From: Paulinella micropora
Taxonomy: Eukaryota > Cercozoa > Imbricatea > Euglyphida > Paulinellidae
Assembly (NCBI GenBank): GCA_019918135.1
Contig: WBZZ01003223.1
Span: 122,001 to 186,000 of the forward strand
Length of the DNA stretch: 64,000 bases
Reading direction: 5' to 3'
Shown piece after piece: positions 18,633 through 29,367 of the stretch. Each line of letters opens with the position of its first letter. Within the stretch, counting starts at the first letter, position 1. The position numbers were made by a program, and so were the translations under genes. Below the pieces are notes generated by a model, which saw only the letters and a list, made by a program, of their open reading frames with translations, made no database searches and was not told where the DNA came from.

Positions 18633-19733
18633 ATGCACCAGTGCCCCCACTGTCGCACCGTCTATGACCAGGACCAGCACGGCGTGCTGTGGGTAGCAGA
18701 ACAGGTCTGCCAAGGCGAGAAAAGGCTGGCGCCAAAGGCTTCGTGCAGGCCAACAAAGTGCCCGGCGCTAGGCTACCAGTGGTGGGAGAAATTCCTCACC
18801 GGCTGCTTGCTCGATCTTTTGGGCGGGCCCGCCACGCCGGACCGGAGTGCATGGACTTACGAAAAGGTGGGGGCTCTGATCTTTGATCTGTTCTGGATGC
18901 CCGACGACTACTCGTCCGTTGTGCGGGACATTAGCACAGCCAAAAAAGTGCCGGACCCGCAAGACCAAAGAGAGTGGAACAGGGACGGCCCGGAAGCCCG
19001 CTTCAAGCTGCTGCTGTCATTCTTGCGCCATTGGGTTCGCAGTGACCGAGAATACGTGCAACAAGTCGTAAGTCCGCCGGGGAAAGGCCTCGAGAAGCTG
19101 GAGTACCTCCTGAAGGTGGCTGAGGCCAAGGGCTTCCACTTCCCCGGCGCAGAGATGCGAGTGCCCATCACTCTGCTGGATTGCCTGAGCAAAGGTAACA
19201 AGGGCGGGCCCAGCGTCTGGGTAGTGTGCGCACAGCGCGGGGGCGACGTGCTTATCGCCATGTCGGCGAGCGCGCTTGCAGACCAAGCGCGCTACCAATA
19301 CCACACGGGCGTACACAAGCCTAGGCCGCGGCGCACCCCTCCCCGCTCCGGCCTCTCGCTGCCCCTCCAAAAGTTCGCGGCCGCCGCGCTGGACCTGTGC
19401 TTGGGCCCGGCGCAGCGTTACGTGATTGCCAGCCCAGTGCCCGCCATGTGGAAAAGTATAGAAAAGGGAGGGCTGCAAAAGGGTACTGATTACATTGTGC
19501 TCGACGCAGCGCAAAACAGCGGGGGTACACTAGCAATCCAGTGGCCGGGCCCGGACAGTTGCTACCTGCGGCTGGGCGCAAATCACTGTATTTCCGCGAC
19601 CTCTGCTTGGTTTGTCTCCAGCAACCAGGCGCTGAAAAGCCAGGCACCGCACTATAGCTGCCAGGGCAAGGAGCGCTGCGAGACCTGCCAAGTGCCCGTC
19701 AAGATCCACGTGCTAAAAAAGCAGGACTCGTAG
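18633..19733 (+). CDS. Unknown 366-aa protein with N-terminal CxxC, array copy 2
   Basis: Starts MHQCPHCRTVYDQDQHGV and ends LKKQDS. It differs from copy 1 by scattered substitutions and in-frame length changes (the segment after VVSPPGK is shorter). The pattern of change with the frame kept argues for a functional protein in both units. Confidence 0.8.
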   Translation: MHQCPHCRTVYDQDQHGVLWVAEQVCQGEKRLAPKASCRPTKCPALGYQWWEKFLTGCLLDLLGGPATPDRSAWTYEKVGALIFDLFWMPDDYSSVVRDISTAKKVPDPQDQREWNRDGPEARFKLLLSFLRHWVRSDREYVQQVVSPPGKGLEKLEYLLKVAEAKGFHFPGAEMRVPITLLDCLSKGNKGGPSVWVVCAQRGGDVLIAMSASALADQARYQYHTGVHKPRPRRTPPRSGLSLPLQKFAAAALDLCLGPAQRYVIASPVPAMWKSIEKGGLQKGTDYIVLDAAQNSGGTLAIQWPGPDSCYLRLGANHCISATSAWFVSSNQALKSQAPHYSCQGKERCETCQVPVKIHVLKKQDS

Positions 19734-19953
19734 CTTCTTTTCTTTTACGGGCCGCTCCGCGCCCCTTCCCTTTTGCCCCGCCGTACGGTCTTGGCTTCCT
19801 CCCCCCCCCCTCCTGCAAAAAAAAACCTACCTGCGCGCCTGAACACCCCCCCTCCCTGCCGTTTTTCTCGCCATTTTTCTTCCTGCCGGTGCCCCGTTTC
19901 CTGTCTTCTCTTTCTCACCATATTCTCCCCCGCCGGTTTGTCTTCTTTCAAAC

Positions 19954-20364
19954 ATGAGACTTTCTTGTCGCCTCCTCTCGCACCGCGCTAAGCCTGCTCC
20001 CGCCACCAGCAGCACAAGGCCGCTCGCGCCGTTCTTGGTTGGCGTCGGCGCTGCCTTGTGCTGGTGGTTGCTGTTCTTCGTGCTGCTGCCGCGCACAGTC
20101 CAACGCTACAAACCGTGCAGCCTGCGCGCCCGGCTGTGCAGGGCCCGCCGGCGGGGCTCGGACGAGGCAACTGTTTGGTGCCATCTGCACCACTGGCTCC
20201 TGTACGTCGGTCTGGGGACGGCCTTATGCCTGGCGGACTGGCCGTCCTGGCTGCGCTGGGACGGCCTGGGCTTTTCCGCTGTCCTCGTCGTGCAGGGCCT
20301 CTGCTACCGGGACCGCTGCCGCTTCTGCTATGTGCTGCCCCAGCCAAACAGTTCGGACGTGTAA
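19954..20364 (+). CDS. Small multi-pass membrane protein, array copy 2
   Basis: 136 residues from ATG 19954. A basic N-terminus (MRLSCRLLSHRAK) is followed by three likely membrane segments: FLVGVGAALCWWLLFFVLL, then WLLYVGLGTALCLADW, then GLGFSAVLVVQGLCY. Cys residues occur throughout, including CYRDRCRFCY near the C-terminus. The leader upstream is C/T-rich. Might be a virion or host-membrane protein; no family recognised. Lies 220 bases after the 366-aa gene on the same strand. Confidence 0.7.
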   Translation: MRLSCRLLSHRAKPAPATSSTRPLAPFLVGVGAALCWWLLFFVLLPRTVQRYKPCSLRARLCRARRRGSDEATVWCHLHHWLLYVGLGTALCLADWPSWLRWDGLGFSAVLVVQGLCYRDRCRFCYVLPQPNSSDV

Positions 20365-20836
20365 CATCTCTCAATTTCCCCCCCCCCCCCCCCCCTCACT
20401 ACCCCGCGCCCGCACGGGGGCGAGCAAGCTTGAAAGGAAAAAAAACACCAGTTTCGTCAAATATTCTCGTAATTTAAAAAAGAACTTTCTTCAGACACCT
20501 CAAATTGTAGGCAATTTTTGGGGCCGCCCAAGCGCAGCGATGTTTGTTTTCTCTTGGTGAACGTATGTCTTGACAGGCGCGCGCCGGTCGTACCCCCCGG
20601 CCGTTAGGCAACAAGCGTTACGACGAAACAAAAAGCAGAGCAGGATTTTTTTGTCGTAACGCTTGTAGCTCTGAATCGCCTGCCAGAAGGCAAAGAAACA
20701 AATTTTTTGACAGCGGAACTGCGGGTTTTTTGGAGGCTGCCGAAAGGACCGGCACCCGCGGCCCCCCACACACCCGCGCTATCCCGTGCGCAGGGCTAGG
20801 CCCCCCCCCCCCCCCCCCGCGCCCTCTCCGGGTGGT
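20365..20836. other. Intergenic, C-tracts and flipped hairpin, copy 2
   Basis: Counterpart of 5750-6197, between convergent genes. Holds long C-runs near 20378 and 20802 and the hairpin at 20611-20666. No coding frame supported. Confidence 0.6.
20611..20666. repeat. Perfect 14-bp inverted repeat, loop in flipped orientation
   Basis: Arms 20611-20624 and 20653-20666 are identical to those at 5999-6052. The 28-base loop carries AAAAAGCAGAGC where copy 1 has its reverse complement. Confidence 0.9.
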
Positions 20837-22192
20837 TTAATAAAAAACAACATATACATCCGGTCTTTTTGCACAGAAGGCATGTATCTCCTTTGGCGGA
20901 ATTTTCTCAAACCCAAGACGAAGCTTCCGCAGCGGCCGACATTGCCGCAAGCCCGCAATGGTAGTGATGTTTTTGCAGAGATAGATTTCGACATCTCGCA
21001 GAAAGCGGCAGTTCCGCAGTCCGGCTACACTGTGTAGGCCTGAGCATTTCTCGAGAGTTAATTTAGAGAGGACGGGGAAATCGTTTAGGACACTGACGTC
21101 CGTGAACCGCGGGCACTCCACAAGGTGCAGTGTGCTCAGCTTGCGGCAACCTGTCAACGGGAGTAGGTCCTCGCTAGCAAGATTGCACTTCCACAGCTTC
21201 AGCTCGACTAATGATCCAGGAAACCTTAACAAATTGCTGAAGGACTCGCGGCTGCAGCCCGTGAGCGTAACCCTGAGGGTCTCGAGCGGGAGCGCGGACA
21301 GTACCCCGAGGTTCGCGCCCGTCATGCCCGTGCTGCAGTCTAGCAGGTCTAAATGCCGCAGTGTTTTTATAGACTGTAAGAGCTCCAAGCCAGAATCTGG
21401 TAGATCCCAAATGCTCATCCGCTCCAGATGTTTGAGCGTGGCAAAAGCAGCGCGGGCTCCCTCATTGGTAAGATAATGTCTTTTGCGCAGGTTCAGCTCC
21501 TGCAGTGGCAGGTTCTGCAGTCCCAGGCCAGTGATGCGCGGACATTATTCCAAGTCTAACCGTCGTAGCTCTGTTAAGCCTTCTAGCGCCGAGCCCGTCA
21601 GGTTGGCGCAGCTGGACAAAACCAGTCGTTGCAACCCTGTAAACCTCGGCAGTGCCACCCGCAGTTGGTCGTCAAAATTGCACTGCTTTCGAGGCGCAGC
21701 ACAGCAACCAAATGGGCGCTCGGCAGCTGCTGCAGACACGCGTTTATGTTGGCGTTCTTGACCAGGTTCAAGCTGTGAACTTCAGAGAACGCCCGCAGGA
21801 TCCGTGGCCACGTGGGGCCAAAGACCGCTAACTCTTTCACTTCTACCTTGGTGACCAGCGGCACTAGTTGCTCTTGGCTGCGAGCGCTAAGCCAACAGAG
21901 GCTCAGACTGCAGCGGCTCCCTGGTCGCTTGGCGAACGGGGCCAAAGACCGACAGTATTTGTCGGTGCGCGACCAGATCTGTTTTGAACTCGGGCTGCTG
22001 GAAGCCCGCCCAAAAATCAGCCGACGTGACCACCGCCCGGAAATCTGTGCACACGAGTTGCCAAGCAGCGGCCTCGTCGGCGCCCGCTAGGTCCCTGACC
22101 ATAGCCCAAACGTCCAGAGGCAAAAGCCATGGAACTGCGTGCAGATGTTGTGTCTTCTGGCGTTTCCCCCCCGAGTTTTGCGAAGACGACAT
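20837..22192 (-). pseudogene. F-box / LRR protein, array copy 2 (several breaks)
   Basis: Start MSSSQNSGGKRQKTQ at 22192, an F-box (WLLPLDVWAMVRDLAG) and LRRs as in the first unit. The middle is scattered over several frames, so it looks broken about three to four times. The last part (from 21418 down to 20837) is open and shows clear LRRs (KTLRHLDLLDCSTGM, STLHLVECPRFTDV). It is one of the most diverged genes between units. Confidence 0.75.
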
Positions 22193-22406
22193 ACTCTTTC
22201 TTTTCTTGCAAGAAGGAAGCTGGACATAAACGGGAAAAAAAAGGAATCGGCGCAGTAAAAGAAAATTTCTCCACTCTTCTTTCTTGGTTCTTAAGTACCT
22301 CTGACTATTTACAAACAAAGGCGGGGGGGGATGGCTCTGGCATCCCCCAGCTAGGCGGGCGGGGAAAAATGTTATGAAATCTGGTAATCTTATTTTAAAA
22401 AAGGAC

Positions 22407-22793
22407 ATGTTCCGAAAAAAGAGCAAGGTTTATTGCCTCCAACAGGCCGCCAAAAAAGAGTGGTTCAAAGATTTCTTGTATGGCCTGAAGAAGCAGGTTT
22501 TGCCTTCTGTGCAGCAGCTTAATCCTGCAATTTTCAGTGACTGGCCAGACGAGGATACAAACGCGGTAAACGATTTTCTTCGCACGTACAAGCCAGCCAA
22601 AGAGAAGTACCATTCACTGAACCCGCAAGCATTCCTGAATATTCTACGCAGCAGTCTTTCGTCACGAACAGGGTGTCGAATGTGGGTTGCGCACAAGAGC
22701 GGCCGTTGGTTCGCGATCCGTCCAATGTTCAGACAGTGCTGCGCCACACGCAATAGTAGAGTACGTTCATCATTACGGCGCAAACGAAGCTAA
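22407..22793 (+). CDS. Small basic protein, array copy 2
   Basis: Same 128-aa frame as at 7769 with few changes; an in-frame ATG also exists at 22374. It begins MFRKKSKVYCLQQAAKKEW. The A-rich sequence upstream differs in length from copy 1. Confidence 0.55.
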   Translation: MFRKKSKVYCLQQAAKKEWFKDFLYGLKKQVLPSVQQLNPAIFSDWPDEDTNAVNDFLRTYKPAKEKYHSLNPQAFLNILRSSLSSRTGCRMWVAHKSGRWFAIRPMFRQCCATRNSRVRSSLRRKRS

Positions 22794-22968
22794 TTCGTTG
22801 GACCAGGAGATTAAGTCGGCCATCACGGCTTTTGCCCAAAAAAAATACAAGCTACTCCGACAACAGAAATTGCCCAACGATTTTGTGCAGCTAAGGGCGA
22901 CGGAAAACGAACGGCGCAGAATTGTAGAGAAACAGGTGGAACGCTCGCAACCACACAGGAAGAGATGA
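22687..22968 (+). CDS. Helical frame overlapping the small basic protein, copy 2
   Basis: Counterpart of 8049-8330, with the same overlap and helical, charged content (NSLDQEIKSAITAFAQKKY). No ATG start. Conservation of both frames in diverged units favours some function for each. Confidence 0.45.
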   Translation: MRTRAAVGSRSVQCSDSAAPHAIVEYVHHYGANEANSLDQEIKSAITAFAQKKYKLLRQQKLPNDFVQLRATENERRRIVEKQVERSQPHRKR

Positions 22969-23091
22969 GAAGAAATTCGCATTGTAAACAAAGTTTCTTG
23001 AAATGTACAACAACAATTTTTTTAAAATTAATAAAAAGAAAAAGCTCACGAGCTCTGTTTTCTTTTCCCTCTATTGCACGCGCGCCACTTT

Positions 23092-25153
23092 TCACGCTTC
23101 TTCGAGGCCGGCCTCGCCGCCCGGCTCGACAGACGCCACGGACGACGGACGACAGAGGAGGCCCAGCGCAAACAGCTCCGCGCTGCCGTCCTGGTTGCAC
23201 GCCGTCAAATCCACTGGCTCCAGCTTCTTCCAGTACACAGGAGCCGACAACAACGAGATCTCCACGCTGCGCTTTTCTTGCAGCGCTTCTACTAGCCAGC
23301 GCTTGCAGAGGTCGAACCGGCAGACGGTGCACGGACCCTGTTCCCTGGCCTCCAGCTTTTCGGCGGCGCTGCGGACCGTTTGCACCGGGTACACACAGAA
23401 CAAGCTCTGGTCACGCTGCAGGTACGTCGTCACCGCCCGCTGGCCCGAGGCCCTGCGCCACTTGCCGGGCAGCGCACCCTTGAGCTTCGCCTCCGCCCCG
23501 CGCAGCTGGAAACCCAGCTCGTTCGGGTACAAGCCCGCGTAACACGTCATCGGGCTGTAGGGCACCGTAGTCGCAATAACCGTCGCCGCTTCCCGCGGGC
23601 CGCCGACGCGCTGCTCCCACATCTTGGCGGTTGGCTGCGCGTGTTGTGCCCGGAAGACGGTCCGCACGCTGCCCGGAAGAAGGTTCGCCGCCGGCGGACC
23701 GTCTTCCAGACAGTCTACCTGGCTCCAGCGCCACAGCGCGTCCGCGAGGTAGTTCACCGGGCCGCTCGCGCTGTAGCGGCCGTCCTGTGGGTAGAAGGTA
23801 GCCGGCGCCACGGCAAGCGGCAGGTACAGCTGCCCGCTGCCCTTGTCCCGCAGGAGCCGCAGATGGCACTCCTCGACTTCCGACAAGGACCCGTACTGGG
23901 GCGCTACGGCGCGGTAGAAGTGCGGCTTCTTCCGACGGTTCAGCCCCGGCAGCAGCGGGTACGCGGTCAGGCCCGGCCGTCGTGGCCCGTTCGCACCCTG
24001 CAACAAGAAAGCGTCGCGTGCACGGGTCTGCGGCGCTACCAGCACGGGGCACAGGGCTACGGTCAGCGCCGGCAGCGCCAGCGAAAGAAAGTCCAGGACC
24101 GAGCTGTTAATCTGGACCGTACTAGCCCACAGGCGAGTGTACTGGTACAGCACCGCCAGCCAGCGCTGGCGCGCTATTGGCGGCAGCCCCGCGTCGATGA
24201 GCTGGTGGTGCAGCGCTGTTATTGGTTCCAGCAGCACGCCGAGGATGTTCCGGCGCTGGTGGCCGGTGACGACGGTAGCCTCCAACGCCGCCGCGGCCGC
24301 CTGCAGGCACACCGAGACCACGTACAGCGCCGAGTACACGGCGTGGCACTTCTGCACGCTTTCACGCGCTGTGGCCGGCAGTTCGTTGGACAACTGCGGC
24401 AGCGCCACGGTCGCGGCGGTGTCCTGCACCACGCGCCGCAGCTGGCCCAAACTCTTAGAGGTCAACAGCCCCTGGATGACGTGCTCGAAGCGCTGGTAGC
24501 GCGCCCGCGAGCCCTTGACTACCAAATGCGCAACGGCCGCATTGCCCTGGTGCGTCTTCTTCATCTTCTTCTTCCGACGGTGCCACCGCCGGCCCCGGAG
24601 CCACCGTCGGGACGGGCTCTAGCCAACGGTCTAGCTCCCGCAACTCCCGGCACAGGCGCGGGTACACGTCCAGGAAGGCCAGCAGGCCCAGCATTAGCGG
24701 GTCCCCCTCGCTGATCTCGTGGTCGGGCTCCATCGTGTGGTTGCGCTGCAGGCCTAGCACCAGCTGGTTGTACTCCCGGCCGTACTCGGAGTTTACAGAG
24801 TGCAGCGCTTCTAGCACCAGCGCCAGTTTCTGCAAGAACTTGTGGAAGTCGCAGTGGTGGCTCACGACCGAAATTTCGTACGCACGCAACCTAGCCAGCA
24901 CGCGCGCCAGTGACTGGGCCTCCCCGAACACTTCCTCTGCCTCTTGTTGCGCGAGCCACTGCTGGAACTCGGGCTTTGTCTGGACATTTTGCAGCAGCTC
25001 GCACGCCGTGGTTTGCCACAGGCCGACGGTGTCGGGGTGTGTGCTAGCCAGCGCTGCGTTTAATTGTTCCAGGTCCGTCACCAATTCACACAGCACACTC
25101 GAGGGCTCGGCCTGGTCTGGCTCGTAGACGATGCGTGGTCCGGCAGACTGCAT
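23092..25153 (-). pseudogene. Large unknown gene, array copy 2 (about one break)
   Basis: Counterpart of 8459-10582. Starts MQSAGPRIVYEPDQAE at 25153. A 490-aa frame covers the C-terminal two thirds (ending at 23092), and includes a CTVCRFDLCKRWLV zinc-like motif. It looks broken about once. The N-terminal half is almost identical to copy 1, whereas the C-terminal part shows many differences, so the homogenised segment of the array begins inside this gene (near 24.5 kb). Confidence 0.65.
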
Positions 25154-25679
25154 TTGTCTCCCCCCTTCCAATTGCAGAGACAACAAAACTTTGTCACAGG
25201 TCTCTCTCTCTCTCTGGCTCGCTGTCTCTCTCGTGGTGGCCTGGCCCCCCCCCGCGCCTTTTTCCCCCCCACCACCAACCGCGGCCCCCCCCCCCCCCCT
25301 GTGCAGCCACCCTTTTCTTCCTCCCTCTCCCCTCTGTTCGGGTTCACCTTCTCCCACCAAACAAGCTATGTTTTTTCCCCCTTGGCACTTTCGGCCTTTC
25401 ATCATCTGCGGCCCCCCCCCCCGCACCCGTTTTCCCTTCCATTCCGCGCGTTGCAAATGTTGTACTAGTCGATTTTTTCCCTCAACGTTTTCTGGCCAGA
25501 GGGGGAGGAGGGGGGGGGGCCGAACAGCAAAAAAAAAAGAGAGAGAGAGGGAAGGCCGAGAAATGGAGGGGAGGGGAAGAAAAATTATAGGCTCCAAAAA
25601 AAAAGAAAAAAACTGGTTTTGTGCAGCCAAATGCCGACATTACGATGCTTTGGTGAACAAGGGCGAAACCAAGGACCTA
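25154..25679. promoter_or_regulatory. Divergent intergenic with CT-repeats and C-tracts, copy 2
   Basis: Same layout as 10583-11106: CT-run, C-homopolymers, GA-run and A-rich stretch. Sequence is almost identical apart from homopolymer and dinucleotide lengths. Confidence 0.5.
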
Positions 25680-25979
25680 ATGTGTGCAATTTGCCTGTGC
25701 TTGGCGCAACATCGTACAGCACGGGTTGACAGTCGTTGTGAAGCCTGCTTTAAGCAAAACCAAGCGGCAGGGCGCCCTTGCGCAAATTGCCGGGGGGCCC
25801 GATGGCGGCCGCCAACCGCGATCGCCTTGCGGTACAGAACCTCACGATCCGTCCAACTGCGGCGCCACCTTCCGTCTCGGGGACAAGACGGTCTTGGCCG
25901 ACAAGTGCCCCGTCCTCGCCGCCGCTACTGCAAGTACCACCAGGTTTGCCTGTGTCTGGATTCGCGATTTTGGGTATGA
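25680..25979 (+). CDS. Cys-rich zinc-binding-like protein, array copy 2
   Basis: Identical to 11107-11406: MCAICLC, RCEACFKQ, RPCANCRG and CKYHQVCLC pairs. Confidence 0.5.
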   Translation: MCAICLCLAQHRTARVDSRCEACFKQNQAAGRPCANCRGARWRPPTAIALRYRTSRSVQLRRHLPSRGQDGLGRQVPRPRRRYCKYHQVCLCLDSRFWV

Positions 25980-26205
25980 TGGTTTTATAATTGCGGGAGC
26001 TGTCACCTTGTTTAAGAAAGATGTAGGTTCGGCCGCCTGCGACCCACATTGCTCTAATACAGCTGCGAAAGGTAGAAAACTAGTGGGCGAGACCTGCGAG
26101 TGCTGTGCAATGGATGCGGCATGCCGCAAGGGCTGGGAGTACGTAGGAGTGGTGGCCCGAGGAGGTAACGGATGTCTGCAGTATTCCTTGCGCAAGCAAC
26201 TCTAG
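25684..26205 (+). CDS. Cys-rich frame overlapping the zinc-like protein, array copy 2
   Basis: Identical to 11111-11632; the C-terminal half (ACDPHC, GETCECCAMDAACRKGW) is the coding-like part. Confidence 0.5.
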   Translation: MQFACAWRNIVQHGLTVVVKPALSKTKRQGALAQIAGGPDGGRQPRSPCGTEPHDPSNCGATFRLGDKTVLADKCPVLAAATASTTRFACVWIRDFGYDGFIIAGAVTLFKKDVGSAACDPHCSNTAAKGRKLVGETCECCAMDAACRKGWEYVGVVARGGNGCLQYSLRKQL

Positions 26206-26498
26206 ACTTTCTTTTTGCAGGTATCTAATGAGCCACACATATTTTTCCGCGCGTCTCCTGCTCGAACATCCGAGTGGGTTTGTTATAACATTAAAAAAAA
26301 GATATTTCTTGAAAACAACAAAGGGCGTCGCTGTCCAAGATTTTGCGCACACAAAAAAAGATTCTTTTACTGAATAAAAAGTTTGTGTACCAAAAGCTGG
26401 CCGCGGGCTGAGGCGCGTGGGAAGACGTTTGGTGCGCCAAACCAGCCGCCGGCCAGCCACAACTTTAAAAAAAGTCTTTTAATAAAACGTGACTTACT

Positions 26499-27103
26499 TT
26501 ATATTAACATTAGGCTTCGACGCCGGGGTTGGGGAGAGGCAAGGCCGGGTGCTTTTTTTTGCGGTGTCTTTGTAAAAGGTAGTTTGCGTAATAAGGCTGG
26601 CCACAGTCTTTGCAGGCGTAAGGCCTCTCGAGCGTATGCTTCCGCCGCGTGTGCATGGTGAGGAGGGCTTGATTAAAAAAGCCCTGTCAGCAGAAGTCAC
26701 ACACCCGAGACTTTTCTGCCAAATGCACGCGCCTGACGTGAACCCGCAGCTGAGCCGCAGCAGGAAAGGTGCGCGGGCAATGCTCGCAAGCAAAGGGCTT
26801 TTGTCCCGTGTGTCTTGGCAGGTGCAGTGCGCGTTGTTTGGCAAGCGCAAAGCTCTTGTCGCAATGTGGACAGGGGAAGGGTTTTTCGGCGGCGTGCACG
26901 CGTCGCCGGTGGACGGTAAGGTCGTAGGATCGTGTGAAGGCTCGGCCGCAGTCTCCGCAGACATGTTCTTTTCGTCGCGTGGCGGTGGTGGTGGGGCCAG
27001 CCTCCCCGCTGAAGGCTGGAATTGTTAACAGAGGCGAATTTGTCAGGGGCTCCAGCTCCGTCAAGGGCTCGAGCTCGAGCCAGTATTCGGGGGTGAGTTC
27101 CAT
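26499..27103 (-). pseudogene. C2H2 zinc-finger protein, array copy 2 (broken)
   Basis: Counterpart of 11926-12531, starting MELTPEYWLELEPL at 27103. The first three fingers are open; the copy appears broken once or twice after that. Confidence 0.75.
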
Positions 27104-27322
27104 CCTGCCGACCCTTTCCTTTTCTGTTTCGCTAGCGGACACAGAAAGACAGTGTGAGGGAGGGGGGCGGGTGGCCCCCCCCCTCTCTCGCACCCTTGGT
27201 ACACGGGCGCACCGGCCCCCCCCCCCCCCACACAGCGCCCCCCCCCCCTCTCCACAAACAGCCGCCTTTCCCTCCTCCCTCTGTTTTTTTCTTTTGGTGA
27301 TCAAGCGGCAGAGACACTGCGC

Positions 27323-29080
27323 ATGTTAAAGATAATAATAAAAAAACTGTCCGCAATGAAAAAACGGTTCTGTCCGGGCTGCGACGGTATCAAAAGCCAC
27401 AACGCTGCCGACAGCGTTGACGAGTGGCAGCAGGCACTGGAGTACCAGCTCCGAGGTCTTGGCCAGGACGTGAGCACGCCAGATATCTGGGCTCCACTGC
27501 GGTACCGACGCGCCGAACACAAAAGAAACGTCTGTGACTGGTGGGGCAACGAGCTACAAGGCCCGGTGCTGCCCACGCTGGTCCCCCCCCCAAGTACCTG
27601 GAACTCGCTAACGCAGGAGAAGCTCCGAGGGCTAGGTGATTTCAAGCTTAGGTTGGGGCCGGGCGATTACGACGAGTTGGTACAAGTCCTCTTCAACGCG
27701 TTCGATAATGCTGAAGAAATAGAGCTACGGGGCCACGCTGATTTGCCATTCATCTGGTTAACACCAACGAATAAAGTGAAGAGCGTGACGCTCACCGACT
27801 GCAACCAGGTAAATGTGCATCTGCCTGATTTCCACCATCTCGAAACCTTGCGGCTTGTTGGTACCGTTGGCGACATCTGGCTGCCCGAAGATTGCAAACT
27901 CTCGAAACTGACCCTTACCCAGCCTCGCTCTGCGAGGGCCGTCGTAACGCTTCATGGTACCGGCGGCTTTGCGGAGGGGCTCCAGGAGTTAGAGCTTCTC
28001 TTACCCTTGATGGCCAACGAAAATGACCCTCTAGAGGCTAATTTCGATGGCTGTCGCGGGTTTGTCAATGCGACCTTAAAAGTGCTAAAGCTGCGTGCGA
28101 GCTATACTGCAAACCTGCGACTTGGCCTGGACAACGTGCAGCGAGAGCTGGTAAATAACTTGCATAGCAACAATGTGCCCGATATAATAACGGACTATCT
28201 TGCGCCCCGAGCGCCGAGATTCAACGGACAAACGCTGCTCTCTCTTCTGGGGCAGAGATTTTACGCTATCCACGAAGTAGAATTAGAAGGTTTCTGGCTT
28301 AGCTTGGATGTGTTTCCGTGGCTGCAAACGAACTTGCGTGAATTGTGGCGTCTGCGGCTGTTTGATTGCAACTTACAACAGGAGGAAGTTACTAAATGGA
28401 TACAAGGGTTGAAGTTACTAAATGGATACAGGGAGCTGTCTTTGAGGGGCTGTCGCTTCTTTGCCGATGAAGAGTTAGAAGAGCTCTGCAAAGCGGAAAC
28501 TGTGTTCAAGCTGCTACGACTGGATCTGCGCGGCACAGGAGTTCATGAGGCCAACGGGGTACAGAACTTGCAAACACTAAGAGAACTACAAGTGCCGCGG
28601 CTGCCTAGCTTTTCAGCGGAAATGCCGAAACTGCATTCTCTGCGAGTGGAATACGAGTGCGAGGCTAAGGGCCTTCTACTAGTCTTTCAAAGGTGCCCAG
28701 GACTGCAAAATCTGCACGTCCGGATCCCGCGCCGCGTCGGCGGCGTCCTGTACGACGTCAGCGCAATATTTGAGCATAAAAGGTTTACCAGGCTGCGCGT
28801 GTACGATGGGGCCGACGGAAGCTTGAGCGGCAAGCTGGCTGTCGCACTGTACAAAGAAGCCAAGAGCTACAAAAACTCGTGGGGCTCCAAGTTGACGCTC
28901 GACCTGCGAGGCACGCAGTGGTCGGTATTGCAAAGTCTCGGAGTTTTGGACAACGCAGGACTGACCTGCCTGTTCGACCTGCCTGTTCGACCTGCCCACG
29001 AAGCCTGCGTCGCACAAGAGAGCCAAGCTCAAGGACACCGAAATCACACAAGTATAAAACAAAGAAGAACTGTTTTATAG
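27323..29080 (+). CDS. Large leucine-rich-repeat protein, array copy 2 (intact)
   Basis: 585 residues from ATG 27323 (a second in-frame ATG at 27356 gives MKKRFCPGCDG). The N-terminal 100 residues include CPGCDG, WQQALEYQLRGLGQD and WAPLRY, perhaps a divergent F-box region, but the match is weak. The rest is irregular LRRs: EEIELRGHADL, SVTLTDCNQVNV, LETLRLVGTVGD, ELWRLRLFDCNLQQ, RELSLRGCRFFADEE, RLDLRGTGVHE, LQNLHVRIPRR. The C-terminus is basic. Probable protein-interaction role like the F-box/LRR genes. A C-rich leader of about 150 bases lies upstream. Confidence 0.85.
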   Translation: MLKIIIKKLSAMKKRFCPGCDGIKSHNAADSVDEWQQALEYQLRGLGQDVSTPDIWAPLRYRRAEHKRNVCDWWGNELQGPVLPTLVPPPSTWNSLTQEKLRGLGDFKLRLGPGDYDELVQVLFNAFDNAEEIELRGHADLPFIWLTPTNKVKSVTLTDCNQVNVHLPDFHHLETLRLVGTVGDIWLPEDCKLSKLTLTQPRSARAVVTLHGTGGFAEGLQELELLLPLMANENDPLEANFDGCRGFVNATLKVLKLRASYTANLRLGLDNVQRELVNNLHSNNVPDIITDYLAPRAPRFNGQTLLSLLGQRFYAIHEVELEGFWLSLDVFPWLQTNLRELWRLRLFDCNLQQEEVTKWIQGLKLLNGYRELSLRGCRFFADEELEELCKAETVFKLLRLDLRGTGVHEANGVQNLQTLRELQVPRLPSFSAEMPKLHSLRVEYECEAKGLLLVFQRCPGLQNLHVRIPRRVGGVLYDVSAIFEHKRFTRLRVYDGADGSLSGKLAVALYKEAKSYKNSWGSKLTLDLRGTQWSVLQSLGVLDNAGLTCLFDLPVRPAHEACVAQESQAQGHRNHTSIKQRRTVL

Positions 29081-29367
29081 TGTCACTGTTGCGCGATACT
29101 GACACACGGTCTGTGCCTGCCTTCTCTAGAAACGCTCTCGACCTGACATGCAGCCCTTTCTTCTGACTGTGGCAAACAAACCATAGCCGTCTAGCAAAGT
29201 CTGCATTGTTCACAAGAAGTTAGCTACAAATTTCTAGCCCCCGGCGAAAAGAAAGGAAGCAAGTTGGATATTTTCTTTTTGAAATCTGTAGTTTAATTTC
29301 TAGTCACAAAAAATTAAAGTCACCAGTGTCCTCAGCGAAATCGCGTGCTTTTAATTAAATCAGCGCT